Source of the DNA: Bacteroidaceae bacterium
Lineage (GTDB): Bacteria > Bacteroidota > Bacteroidia > Bacteroidales > Bacteroidaceae
NCBI GenBank assembly: GCA_017416805.1
Contig: JAFQBB010000039.1
Coordinates: 87,609 to 151,608, forward strand
Direction: 5' to 3'
DNA length: 64,000 bases
The notes under the pieces are model-generated. The model had not been told where the DNA came from, did not search any database, and saw only the letters and a program-made list of their open reading frames with translations. The position numbers and the translations under genes are program-made. Below, piece after piece: positions 8,549 to 16,664 of the stretch (positions are counted from its first letter, which is position 1; every line of letters begins with the position of its first letter).

Positions 8549-9910
8549 TTATTTCACTCCCATTCCCTTCAGCTTCTCACCGATTCGTTGTTTCAACGAG
8601 CGGATTTTTCCCACCATGCTTGAGGTGGCCATCTGGTAGCGTATTTCGCGGATGGTTCCTTTTACCCATTCCTTGTATTTCCATGCAAAAATCATGAGGG
8701 CGGGGAAGAGGGCTACGTAAATCAGACCTGCCCACCAACTGACGTTCACCCATGTGGCAATGAGGGTGATAAGGCCAAACAAGGGTAATAGGAGCAATGC
8801 ATTGAAGACGAAGAGCATGGTGCCCTCAAACATGGGGTCCTTGAATTTCTTCTTGAAGAAAGCCATGGGGATGGCGTATGCCGGAAGCGAAGGCCAGAGT
8901 GAGAAAATCCACAAGGGCAACAGGGCCAGCAATCCCATCAGTTTCAGTGAGCTGACGATGGGTGTCGTGGGGTGCTCCATGTTGTCAAGCGTGAATCCAG
9001 CTTTGTCCAAGCATTGTTTCAGTTCGCGTGCATCGGCATAAAGCGCCTCAACCTCCGCAGGGTTCTGCTCCTGCTCCTTTTGGATAGCTTCCACAATCTT
9101 CTTGTCCGCCGTCAGCCTGTTGGGCAGAGCTTTAGGGTTTAGTCCCATCTGTTTGGCCACGTCAGCTCCCCATGTCAGGCGGATGAAATCCACGGCATCG
9201 TAGTTTTCCACATCGCGTATGTCCAGCATCAGTTCGCTGATCTGTTTGCGTACCAAGTCATTCACTTTGCGTTGGGCCGTACGTGGTTTTGTCTTGTACA
9301 GGTCATAATAAGGCTTCAGCGAAATCTTTTCGCCATACTTCACCATGTATTGGTTTCTGAAGCCGAAATAATCGGAGTAGTGGTTGCACGAAGGCAGGAT
9401 GAAAATCTCTTTCTCGAAATTACCCGCTTCGGCGGCCTGGAAAGCCATCTTTGTGTAGCCAAAGGAGAATGTACCCAACCAATGTTTGTCCTGATGTCCG
9501 GCCTCGGGAAACATCAATATGGTGTTTCCGCCCAACAGGGTGCGCTCGGTCATCTTGAAGGTCTCTTCATTTTTTGCCAATGCGGCTTCGCCTTCGTAAT
9601 TGATTCGGAAAGCCGGAAGCAAACCGATGCCGCGCAAGAACTTTCCGGCCAACGGATGGTAAGCAAACACATCGGCACGGGTGATGACATTCAGTTTGCG
9701 GTCGTGAAAACTCACCACCACGCCCAAGGGGTCGTTCAAACAATTCTGATGGTTGCTGACAATGAGCAACGGAGTGCCGTCCGCCGGGATGGCTTCTTTG
9801 TTTACTCTATATACATTCCTATAATAAACATTGTCATTCAAGAAGCGTATGTAGCTCCTGAAAAAACGATAGATAAATCCAGGCTTTTCTGTCTCTATTT
9901 TCTTCTCCAT
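8549..9910 (-). CDS. PlsC-type lysophospholipid acyltransferase
   Basis: This is a 453-residue membrane-associated acyltransferase. The N-terminal half is a PlsC domain with the acceptor motif NHQNCLNDP (His, five residues, Asp, the spacing seen in many Bacteroidetes glycerolipid acyltransferases) and the FPEAGHQ block. Two hydrophobic stretches near 320-345 and 355-400 anchor it. It is the first gene of the minus-strand operon, behind a promoter at 9948. In this setting it would attach the acyl product to a glycerol or lipid acceptor. The acceptor is not known. Confidence 0.82.
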   Translation of the reverse strand: MEKKIETEKPGFIYRFFRSYIRFLNDNVYYRNVYRVNKEAIPADGTPLLIVSNHQNCLNDPLGVVVSFHDRKLNVITRADVFAYHPLAGKFLRGIGLLPAFRINYEGEAALAKNEETFKMTERTLLGGNTILMFPEAGHQDKHWLGTFSFGYTKMAFQAAEAGNFEKEIFILPSCNHYSDYFGFRNQYMVKYGEKISLKPYYDLYKTKPRTAQRKVNDLVRKQISELMLDIRDVENYDAVDFIRLTWGADVAKQMGLNPKALPNRLTADKKIVEAIQKEQEQNPAEVEALYADARELKQCLDKAGFTLDNMEHPTTPIVSSLKLMGLLALLPLWIFSLWPSLPAYAIPMAFFKKKFKDPMFEGTMLFVFNALLLLPLFGLITLIATWVNVSWWAGLIYVALFPALMIFAWKYKEWVKGTIREIRYQMATSSMVGKIRSLKQRIGEKLKGMGVK

Positions 9911-9947
9911 TTTTCTTGTTCAATCATTTGCTATGCAAAAGAAGGTG

Positions 9948-9955
9948 CAAAAGTA
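9948..9955 (-). promoter_or_regulatory. -7 box of acyl-chain operon (TACTTTTG)
   Basis: The minus strand reads TACTTTTGC about 40 bp before the acyltransferase start, matching the Bacteroides -7 consensus. Confidence 0.65.
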
Positions 9956-10071
9956 CAAAAAAATAAGGACTTATGCCATATTTTCGCTCATGTCTGTTGG
10001 TTTTGTGCAAAAAAAGAAGACTAAATACGACATTTTGAACAATTTGATTCCTTATTAGGACAGTTTGGTGA

Positions 10072-10574
10072 TGAGCTACTAGTGACTAGCTACTAGCTAC
10101 TAGTGATTGGCGACTAGTGACTAGCGACTAGTCTTGTTGCTCATAACTCGTCGCTCATAGCTCGTAGCTCGTAACTCATAACTCATAACTCATAGCAGGC
10201 AACTCGTAGCTCGTAACTCGTAGCTCGTCGCTCATAGCTCGTAGCTCATAACTCATAGCAGGCAACTCGTAGCTCGTAACTCGTAGCTCGTAACTCGTAA
10301 CTCGTAGCTCGTAGCTCATAACTCGTAGCTCGTAACTCATAACTCATAACTCATAGCAGGCAACTTGTAACTCGTAACTCGTAACTCGTAACTCGTAGCT
10401 TGTAACTCGTAACTCGTAGCTTGTAACTCGTAACTCGTAGCTCGTAACTCGTAACTCGTAGCTTGTAACTCGTAACTCGTAGCTTGTAACTCGTAACTCG
10501 TAGCTTGTAACTCGTAACTCGTAACTCGTAACTCGTAGCTCGTAACTCGTAGCTCGTAACTCGTAGCTCGTAAC
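10072..10574. repeat. Long heptanucleotide satellite (TARCTYG)n
   Basis: About 500 bp are built from 7-bp units. The first part uses ACTAGTG/ACTAGCT units. From about 10139 it uses TAACTCG, TAGCTCG, TAGCTTG and CATAACT variants with occasional AGCAGGCAA interruptions. Because 21 bp is three units, the minus strand reads as a stop-free 7-residue protein repeat (ATSYELQ), but that frame is a by-product. It fills the space between the divergent acyltransferase and nadC transcripts. Confidence 0.95.
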
Positions 10575-10591
10575 TTACTCATTTAGTAGAG

Positions 10592-10642
10592 CATTTTTTC
10601 TTCCCTACGTGGAAAAAAGTTTTTTCAGGTAGGGAAGAAAAA
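10592..10642. terminator. Long hairpin upstream of nadC
   Basis: TTTTTCTTCCCTAC pairs with GTAGGGAAGAAAAA, and an inner GAAAAAA/TTTTTTC stem adds to it. It could act as a terminator on either strand; no gene ends next to it. Confidence 0.5.
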
Positions 10643-10681
10643 TAGTGAGGGTAAAAGAAAAAATATTCGGGAAAATATTTG

Positions 10682-10689
10682 TAGTTTTG
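10682..10689 (+). promoter_or_regulatory. -7 box of nadC (TAGTTTTG)
   Basis: TAGTTTTGC matches the -7 consensus about 130 bp before the nadC start. Confidence 0.6.
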
Positions 10690-10821
10690 CGGCAAATTAA
10701 AAGGAGCTTCTTCAATTTGGTTGAAAAGGTGTGAAAACAGGCCTGAAAAATGAACATATGTTCATATTTTCCCCTGATTTTAATCAGGTTGCAGAAGGGT
10801 AAATTAAAGAATGGAAAAAGT

Positions 10822-11670
10822 ATGAAATCAGTAGATGAATTGATAGACAGTTTGATAGACCTCGCCTTTGCTGAAGATATAGGCGATGGCGACCATACAA
10901 CCCTTTGTTGCATCCCTGCCGATGCCATGGGCAAGTCTCGCCTGTTGATAAAGGAAGCAGGAGTACTGGCCGGTGTAGAGGTGGCCAAGGAGATATTCAA
11001 CCGTTTCGACCCCACCATGAAAGTGGAAGTCCTGATTGAGGACGGCACAGAGGTGAAGCCTGGCGATGTGGCTATGGTGGTTGAAGGAAAAATCCAATCC
11101 CTCTTGCAAACCGAGCGTCTGATGCTCAACGTGATGCAACGCATGAGCGGTATAGCCACCATGACACGCCGCTACGTGAAGCAGCTCGAAGGTACCCGCA
11201 CCCGTGTGCTCGATACCCGTAAGACTACTCCGGGCTTGCGTATGCTCGAAAAAGCCGCCGTCAAGATAGGAGGCGGAGTAAACCATCGTATCGGCCTTTT
11301 CGATATGATTCTCCTCAAGGACAACCATGTCGATTTTGCCGGAGGTATTGACAAAGCCATCCAACGTGCCAAGGACTATTGTCGTGCGAAAGGCAAGGAG
11401 TTGAAGATAGAGATTGAAGTCCGCAACTTTGACGAACTTGACCAAGTCCTGGCCATCGGAGGTGTTGACCGCATCATGCTTGACAACTTCACTCCTGCCG
11501 ATACACGCAAGGCCGTAGAAATCATTGCCGGCCGCTATGAAACAGAGTCATCCGGAGGAATCACCTTCGACACCTTGCGCGACTATGCCGAGTGTGGAGT
11601 CGATTTCATCTCCGTAGGAGCACTCACGCATTCAGTCAAAGGACTTGACATGAGTTTCAAGGCGTGCTGA
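10822..11670 (+). CDS. nadC: Nicotinate-nucleotide pyrophosphorylase (carboxylating)
   Basis: Quinolinate phosphoribosyltransferase of 282 residues. It converts quinolinate and PRPP to nicotinate mononucleotide in de novo NAD synthesis. Conserved blocks are visible: the LMLNVMQRMSGIAT region, the VLDTRKTTPGLR motif, KIGGGVNHRIGLFDMILLKD and the C-terminal GVDFISVGALTHS. The start at 10822 (MKSVDELID) is chosen because the upstream frame to 10750 has no family similarity and would give an odd N-terminal extension. Confidence 0.95.
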   Translation: MKSVDELIDSLIDLAFAEDIGDGDHTTLCCIPADAMGKSRLLIKEAGVLAGVEVAKEIFNRFDPTMKVEVLIEDGTEVKPGDVAMVVEGKIQSLLQTERLMLNVMQRMSGIATMTRRYVKQLEGTRTRVLDTRKTTPGLRMLEKAAVKIGGGVNHRIGLFDMILLKDNHVDFAGGIDKAIQRAKDYCRAKGKELKIEIEVRNFDELDQVLAIGGVDRIMLDNFTPADTRKAVEIIAGRYETESSGGITFDTLRDYAECGVDFISVGALTHSVKGLDMSFKAC

Positions 11671-11683
11671 CTTTTTTAAGTAG

Positions 11684-11755
11684 TAGGCACGGATTTCACG
11701 GATTACGCGGTTGGTATGTTCAATCTCCGTGTAATCCGTGTGATCTGTGCCTAAA
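11684..11755. repeat. Inverted-repeat element (CACGGATTN units)
   Basis: TAGGCACGGATTTCACGGAT on the left and ATCCGTGTGATCTGTGCCTA on the right form an imperfect stem of 9-bp units. It lies between nadC and the M23 gene and overlaps only the spurious upstream part of the latter's open frame. Confidence 0.75.
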
Positions 11756-11780
11756 ATATGATTTTGAACGAACTTGTTGT

Positions 11781-13544
11781 ATGCGTACATACTTCCTGTC
11801 CCTTGCATTTGTTCTTTTATCCATCTTTCCCGCCACAGGGCAGGAAAGCCTTTTCCGTCCCCCCTTTGACTTCCCCCTATTCTTAAGCGGAAATTTTGCC
11901 GAACTTCGGAGCAACCATTTTCACGGAGGAGTTGACTTCAAGACACAAGGCGTGGAAGGCAAACCCCTTCTTTGTCCTGCCGATGGCCATATCTCCCGCA
12001 TCAGTGTCTCCCCCGGAGGATATGGCAACGCCCTCTATATCACCCACGACAACGGCTATACCACCGTACATGGACACCTGCAACGCTTCCTTCCCGAGGT
12101 GGCCGCCCTTGTGCGCGAACATCAATACAAGTACCAGACCTTTCCCCTCGATACCACCCTTGCCCCCGACCGCTTTCCCGTAAAGCAAGGAGAGGTCGTA
12201 GCTTGGGCTGGCAACTCCGGCTATTCCTTCGGCCCTCACCTCCACATGGAAGTGCGCCTTACGGAAACCAATGAGCCGGTCAATCCCCTCGTTTTCTATA
12301 AGGACAAGCTGAAAGATACACGTCCGCCCCGTGCCCACCGCATCAAGATATATCCCATGAAAGGGCAGGGCATAGTCAATGAATCAGAGGCACCCCATAT
12401 CTCCGCCTTCGGTAAAGGAAACCACATAGCCCAGCCCCTTACCGCATGGGGTAAAGTCGGGATAGCCCTCTCCGCCAATGATTACATGGACGGCACGCAC
12501 AACACCTATGGCGTATATAGCATCCGCCTGCTGGTCGATGGAGAGGAAGTCTTCGCCTCCTGCACCGACCGCTTCAGTTTTGATGAAAACCTCCTGATAA
12601 ACTCATGGACAGACTATGCCGAATACCGTACCCGTAGCCGGTGGTACATGAAATCATTCGTAGCCCCGGGCAACCCCTTACGCATGTTGCATACCCAAGG
12701 CGAAGGCAGAGGCATTGTCACCATCAGCGAAGAGCGCCCCTACCATTTCGAATACATCCTCTCCGACCTTCATGGCAACACCTCACGATACACTTTCGAG
12801 ATAACGGGAAAATCCCACCCCCTCTTTGAGACCACCCCCTCTTCGTCTATCCTCAAGTGGGATAAGGAAAACACCATCTCCCATCCGCTCGGCCTCAAGT
12901 TGACCATCCCCCACGGACGGCTTTACGAAGATGCCGACCTTCGCGTCTCAGTATCGTCCGATGCTGAAGCCTATTCCTCCGTCTATAGCCTCGAAGGCGA
13001 AGCCATCCCCCTCTATGGCTATTCTCCCATAGCCATCAAAGTATGGCCGGATTGTGCACAAAGTCCCTCTCCCTCTTCCGGGAGCGACAACCTCCTTTCC
13101 GCATGGCACCGCCCTTGGCCAACCATACCCCCTGCGTATGCCTCCAAACTCTATATCGCCCATCGTCAGAATGGACATACCTCTTCCTTAGGCGGACGTT
13201 ACGAAGCAGGATGGATGAAAGCACAGTTGCGCGAGTTAAGCGGTCATTACTTCGTAGCCATCGACACCATTTCGCCCCTTCTGACACCCCTCATGCCCGA
13301 AAAGTGGTCAAAGACAGGCATTATCTGCCTCAAGGTAACCGATGCCCAAACAGGCATCACCCATTATCGTGCCACCCTTGATGGCCGTTGGACCCTGATG
13401 GAATACAGTAGCAAGAACCGTCAGTTCACCATCCGTCTTGCCCATTCCCCCTTAAAGAAAAAAGGCCTTCTCCACGACCTCACCATCCACGTCACCGATG
13501 GCGTAGGCAATACCACCACCTTCCGCCGTAAGGTGAGATATTGA
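11781..13544 (+). CDS. Exported M23 family metallopeptidase
   Basis: This is a secreted peptidoglycan endopeptidase-type protein of 587 residues. A signal peptide (MRTYFLSLAFVLLSIFPATG) precedes the M23 domain with zinc ligands His48 and Asp52 in HFHGGVDFKT and the HLH motif (His153, His155) in SFGPHLHMEVR. The long C-terminal part (about 200-587) has beta-rich segments with no recognised domain. The frame is open upstream to 11664, but that part runs through a repeat element and lacks a signal peptide, so 11781 is preferred. It probably cleaves peptide cross-bridges in the periplasm. Confidence 0.88.
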   Translation: MRTYFLSLAFVLLSIFPATGQESLFRPPFDFPLFLSGNFAELRSNHFHGGVDFKTQGVEGKPLLCPADGHISRISVSPGGYGNALYITHDNGYTTVHGHLQRFLPEVAALVREHQYKYQTFPLDTTLAPDRFPVKQGEVVAWAGNSGYSFGPHLHMEVRLTETNEPVNPLVFYKDKLKDTRPPRAHRIKIYPMKGQGIVNESEAPHISAFGKGNHIAQPLTAWGKVGIALSANDYMDGTHNTYGVYSIRLLVDGEEVFASCTDRFSFDENLLINSWTDYAEYRTRSRWYMKSFVAPGNPLRMLHTQGEGRGIVTISEERPYHFEYILSDLHGNTSRYTFEITGKSHPLFETTPSSSILKWDKENTISHPLGLKLTIPHGRLYEDADLRVSVSSDAEAYSSVYSLEGEAIPLYGYSPIAIKVWPDCAQSPSPSSGSDNLLSAWHRPWPTIPPAYASKLYIAHRQNGHTSSLGGRYEAGWMKAQLRELSGHYFVAIDTISPLLTPLMPEKWSKTGIICLKVTDAQTGITHYRATLDGRWTLMEYSSKNRQFTIRLAHSPLKKKGLLHDLTIHVTDGVGNTTTFRRKVRY

Positions 13545-13563
13545 CATTATAGGTTCATTGGCC

Positions 13564-13625
13564 AAGTATCTTAAGATACTTCCCGCTTTATCTTAACTTC
13601 TCGGGGCATTTATCTTAAGATACTT
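13564..13625. promoter_or_regulatory. Repeated TATCTTAAGATA palindromes
   Basis: AAGTATCTTAAGATACTT (13564-13581) is a perfect 18-bp palindrome. A partial copy TATCTTAA lies at about 13590 and a second TATCTTAAGATA at 13611-13622. The cluster lies just after the M23 gene. The function is not known; repeated operators or a folding element are possible. Confidence 0.5.
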
Positions 13626-13845
13626 ATCTCCATCCCTAATTTCAATTAAATTGCAGAAGGGCCGTCTTGAACAGTGAAAGTCTGTAATCCTGAGCGGATA
13701 GTGAAAAATGTCAGAGATTTGCCAACAGCCATAGTGAGAAGCCCAGTCATTGCCATTGTAAAACTCAATCCCTACACCCTACACCTTTAAACGCATTTTA
13801 TTATTCACTCCTTCATTCTTAATTTGGATTAAGCGAAACTTCACC

Positions 13846-13958
13846 AGTAGCTCGTAGCTCGTCACTCGTAGCTTGTCACTAGTTACTGAATTTGTGTTCT
13901 TCAGCATGTTTTTGCAAAATAATTTATAATTCATAATTCCTAATTCATAATTAATTTC
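13846..13958. repeat. Heptanucleotide repeats (TAGCTCG, then TAATTCA)
   Basis: Two short 7-bp-period runs occur: TAGCTCG/TCACTCG units at 13846-13886 and ATAATTC/CTAATTC units at 13922-13958. I see no gene between 13545 and 13958. Confidence 0.75.
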
Positions 13959-14290
13959 TATATTTGTCTCGTTTCTTGCGCCGAAGCCTTCGCGGGAAGG
14001 AGGTAGGGGTGGGAACACAGACATGTGAAAAGGCGTTTATCAGCGCTTTGTTCTTGGCGTTTCAGAACTTCGCAACTTCTCAAACAGTAGCCAATGAACA
14101 TTGCAATGGTAGATGTCCCAGGGTGTGTAATATGCCCATGTTGTATCCGTGTGAACATTGTACGGATACCGTGGTTACATATATGCATATCGGCGTGGGG
14201 CTTCTGCATTGCTCGTTCAGACTACTGTGGGCAATGCGAAGGCCTCGAAACGCGGGACGGGCAATGATACAGGCTCCCGCGCTTTTTTTT
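13959..14290 (+). ncRNA. Candidate structured leader/ncRNA upstream of tubulin-like system
   Basis: A -7 box TATATTTG (13959-13966) precedes about 300 bases without a convincing gene but more GC-rich than the genes downstream. A hairpin GTATCCGT/ACGGATAC lies at 14146-14172. The segment ends in a GC-rich terminator at 14251-14290. This could be a small RNA or an attenuated leader of the operon starting at 14373. No known RNA family was recognised. Confidence 0.35.
14251..14290 (+). terminator. Intrinsic terminator before lipoprotein gene
   Basis: CGCGGGA (14251-14257) pairs with TCCCGCG (14275-14281) and an eight-T run follows. It stands about 80 bp before the start of the tubulin-like operon, so it may attenuate it. 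Confidence 0.65.
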
Positions 14291-14372
14291 ATGTGGATGT
14301 ATCACAAAAGAATACCATAAATAACTGTTCGTTTTGGGGAGTTTGCGGGCATAATAATGAGTGCATACATAT

Positions 14373-14738
14373 ATGAACAAACTCGCATCATTGTATAAAG
14401 TATTTTGTTTTTTCTTCATCACCACATTATTTGCATGTGGTATAAATAGCAAAGATTCTTATTTAGAATCTTTTGAAGAATTTGTTGTGAAAATTGAAAT
14501 GGATGAAGATATAACAGAGGAAGAGCTTACATCAGCAAAGAAGAAATATTTGGATTATACCGAAACTTATTACAACAAGTACAAGGAAGAATTAACTAAC
14601 ACAGAAAAAGAGATGGTCGTCAAGTTAAAAGCACGTTACTATGCAGTAATGGCCAAACAAGGATTAAAAGATGCTGGTAGTGCATTGAAAGAATTGGGTG
14701 AACAAGCAAATGATTTAATTAATGATATGCTGAAATAA
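14373..14738 (+). CDS. Small lipoprotein of tubulin-like system
   Basis: This is a 121-residue predicted lipoprotein. The N-terminus has a hydrophobic stretch ending in the lipobox LFAC (Cys22), and the rest is strongly charged and probably helical. It reminds me of small Bacteroidetes lipoproteins of the DUF6565 kind, but this is from memory. The ATG at 14373 is preferred over the GTG at 14361. Only 2 bp separate it from the vWA gene, so the two are co-transcribed. Function unknown. Confidence 0.75.
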   Translation: MNKLASLYKVFCFFFITTLFACGINSKDSYLESFEEFVVKIEMDEDITEEELTSAKKKYLDYTETYYNKYKEELTNTEKEMVVKLKARYYAVMAKQGLKDAGSALKELGEQANDLINDMLK

Positions 14739-14740
14739 TC

Positions 14741-15745
14741 ATGAAACTTAGAATTATATATCTTTTTTGTTGTGCCTATTTGATGGTAACTGTTTCGTTG
14801 GCACAACAGAGTCGTTTCAAGAATGAAAGACGTATTTATCTATGGGATGTGACATTATCAATGAAAGGAGGAGGTAGCCAACCAACCCCAAACATTTACG
14901 ATAAAGTTGTTGATGCTCTTGAAAAAGACATCAATAGTATAAATGATGAACAGACTGAAATTTTGGTGCTTCCTTTTCAAACGTCTATTTTGGACTATTG
15001 GAAAACCTTAGCGACCTCTACGGGAAAGAAATCTTTAATTGATAAGATTAAAGATTTCAATAATAATAATCTGACTAAAACAAACATTGCGTTACCCATG
15101 GAAAAGGTTATGACCACATGGATTAAACCTGACAAGCGTAATGTGTTGATTCTTTTAACAGATGGTATTCAGAATGCCACTCCTAAACAGGAACTTATAG
15201 AGCAGATTCAAAAATGGTGTAGAATTGCTGAAAAGAATGATGCACATGCTTTTTATGTGATGTTGACGCAATTTGCTCAAGATGAAGAATTGATAAAAGT
15301 TATAGATGAAACATGTCGAATGTCTAAAATTGTCATAGATGATGATTTTGATATAAATTTTGTAGAATTACTACCCCAATCCAATTATAAATATAATATA
15401 AAGGATGATGCTGGTAAAAAGTTGTCTCTTCAAATTGAATATAAAAAGAATATCAAGATTCCAGAAGATTTGGAGGTGCTATGTTATTGTGAACCGAATC
15501 CTTATGTTGATATAAATCAAACCGCCACTATAAAAAACAATTTGTTAGAGATAGCAATGAAGCAGAAACAATGTTATGATTCATTAAAAGTAAGATTGCC
15601 ACAAAATGTAAATGAACAAATTATGGTTCATTTTGAAATGAAAGAACCTGAAAAGCATCCAAAAGTACAATTACTGAATGATGAATGTACTTTAGAATTG
15701 ATAAATAAACCTGAAAAAACATTAAAAGTCTATGTTAAAGATTAA
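14741..15745 (+). CDS. Exported von Willebrand factor A domain protein
   Basis: This is a 334-residue protein with a signal peptide (cleavage near AQQ, residues 21-23) and an N-terminal vWA domain. The MIDAS metal site is DVTLS (Asp36, Thr38, Ser40; the first Ser of the usual DxSxS is Thr), with Thr114 and TDG (140-142) as the further ligands. This would bind a divalent metal and mediate protein contacts in the periplasm. The C-terminal third (about 210-334) is beta-rich and unassigned. It overlaps the next gene by 14 bp. vWA proteins are known partners of FtsZ-like family proteins in predicted membrane-remodelling systems. Confidence 0.85.
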   Translation: MKLRIIYLFCCAYLMVTVSLAQQSRFKNERRIYLWDVTLSMKGGGSQPTPNIYDKVVDALEKDINSINDEQTEILVLPFQTSILDYWKTLATSTGKKSLIDKIKDFNNNNLTKTNIALPMEKVMTTWIKPDKRNVLILLTDGIQNATPKQELIEQIQKWCRIAEKNDAHAFYVMLTQFAQDEELIKVIDETCRMSKIVIDDDFDINFVELLPQSNYKYNIKDDAGKKLSLQIEYKKNIKIPEDLEVLCYCEPNPYVDINQTATIKNNLLEIAMKQKQCYDSLKVRLPQNVNEQIMVHFEMKEPEKHPKVQLLNDECTLELINKPEKTLKVYVKD

Positions 15746-16640
15746 ATCATATATTTGTTGGATAATTACTACTCTTGTATTGGTTTCTTGCGAAAAAGAG
15801 ATTGATACTTCTATGTTGTGGGGAAAGACTGATTATTATACAGATTTCATGTTTTATGAATATGAACCGGTGAGGATGACAAAAACCATTTGCTTTGATG
15901 CAAATAAAGATTCTGAAGGCCGTGTAGGGAATGTCAGATTCAGTCTTTATAAGATGTCAAATGATAGTACTTATGTTCCTGTAAAAGACGATATTCTTTT
16001 ATATAAAAATGAAAACCTTTGTAGCGATAATATATTAGAAATTACGCCTCATGACAAAGAGATAAGATTAGGAATAGAATTTACTCCTACTGCAAAAGAG
16101 GGAACGCACAAATGGTTCTTGAAAGTCTTAGATAATGGAGGATTCGACCGAATCAATGACTATTCAACAGAAGATGAAGCATTGCCTTTATTATTGGAAT
16201 GGAAAGCTGAAAAGAATAATGTATCAAATCCTTTGGCATTAGGATTAGGATGGTTATTCTTTATTCTGTTAGGTCTTCTTTTGATATGGTTGTTCATCAT
16301 GAAGCCTATAATGTATCCAACATTTAAAGTGGGTAATATACAAATCATAAGTGGTTCATATTATTCAACTAAAAAAATAAACAAGGCACGAAAATTAGTT
16401 GTGACCTCATCCCCTAAAAGACAAAGTTCCGTAAATAAATTCTTTACTGGAAAAATCATCTATGAACGAAATGAAATGTGGAAAGATGAATGGGAATTAC
16501 ATCCCAAAGGGAAAGGGGCAAGATTGGTAGGCAATCGAAAATATACAATAAATCCGTTCGCTGTTTCATTAGAAAAACATAATGAATATCAATTAGAACA
16601 TTTGGAGTCAGAGGTTAAAGCAAAAATTACACTATTGTAA
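15732..16640 (+). CDS. Lipobox plus transmembrane adaptor protein
   Basis: This is a 302-residue protein of unknown family. It has an N-terminal signal with lipobox LVSC (Cys20), an extracytoplasmic beta-rich part (20-165), one strong membrane helix (about 167-192) and a basic C-terminal part of about 110 residues that should be cytoplasmic. It is thus placed to connect the exported vWA protein with the cytoplasmic tubulin-like protein. It overlaps the vWA gene by 14 bp and is followed after 24 bp by the tubulin-like gene. The topology is inferred from hydrophobicity. Confidence 0.7.
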   Translation: MLKIKSYICWIITTLVLVSCEKEIDTSMLWGKTDYYTDFMFYEYEPVRMTKTICFDANKDSEGRVGNVRFSLYKMSNDSTYVPVKDDILLYKNENLCSDNILEITPHDKEIRLGIEFTPTAKEGTHKWFLKVLDNGGFDRINDYSTEDEALPLLLEWKAEKNNVSNPLALGLGWLFFILLGLLLIWLFIMKPIMYPTFKVGNIQIISGSYYSTKKINKARKLVVTSSPKRQSSVNKFFTGKIIYERNEMWKDEWELHPKGKGARLVGNRKYTINPFAVSLEKHNEYQLEHLESEVKAKITLL

Positions 16641-16664
16641 ATAATAACTTAAATATATAATATT

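Noticed and set aside
10337-10582. Minus-strand open frame with repeats of ATSYELQ
   Set aside because: It is only the translation of the 7-bp satellite (21 bp gives 7 residues); no start signal or family match.
13958-14320. Overlapping open frames on both strands in the candidate leader
   Set aside because: Neither has a family match or start signal, and the region ends in a plus-strand terminator; RNA interpretation preferred.
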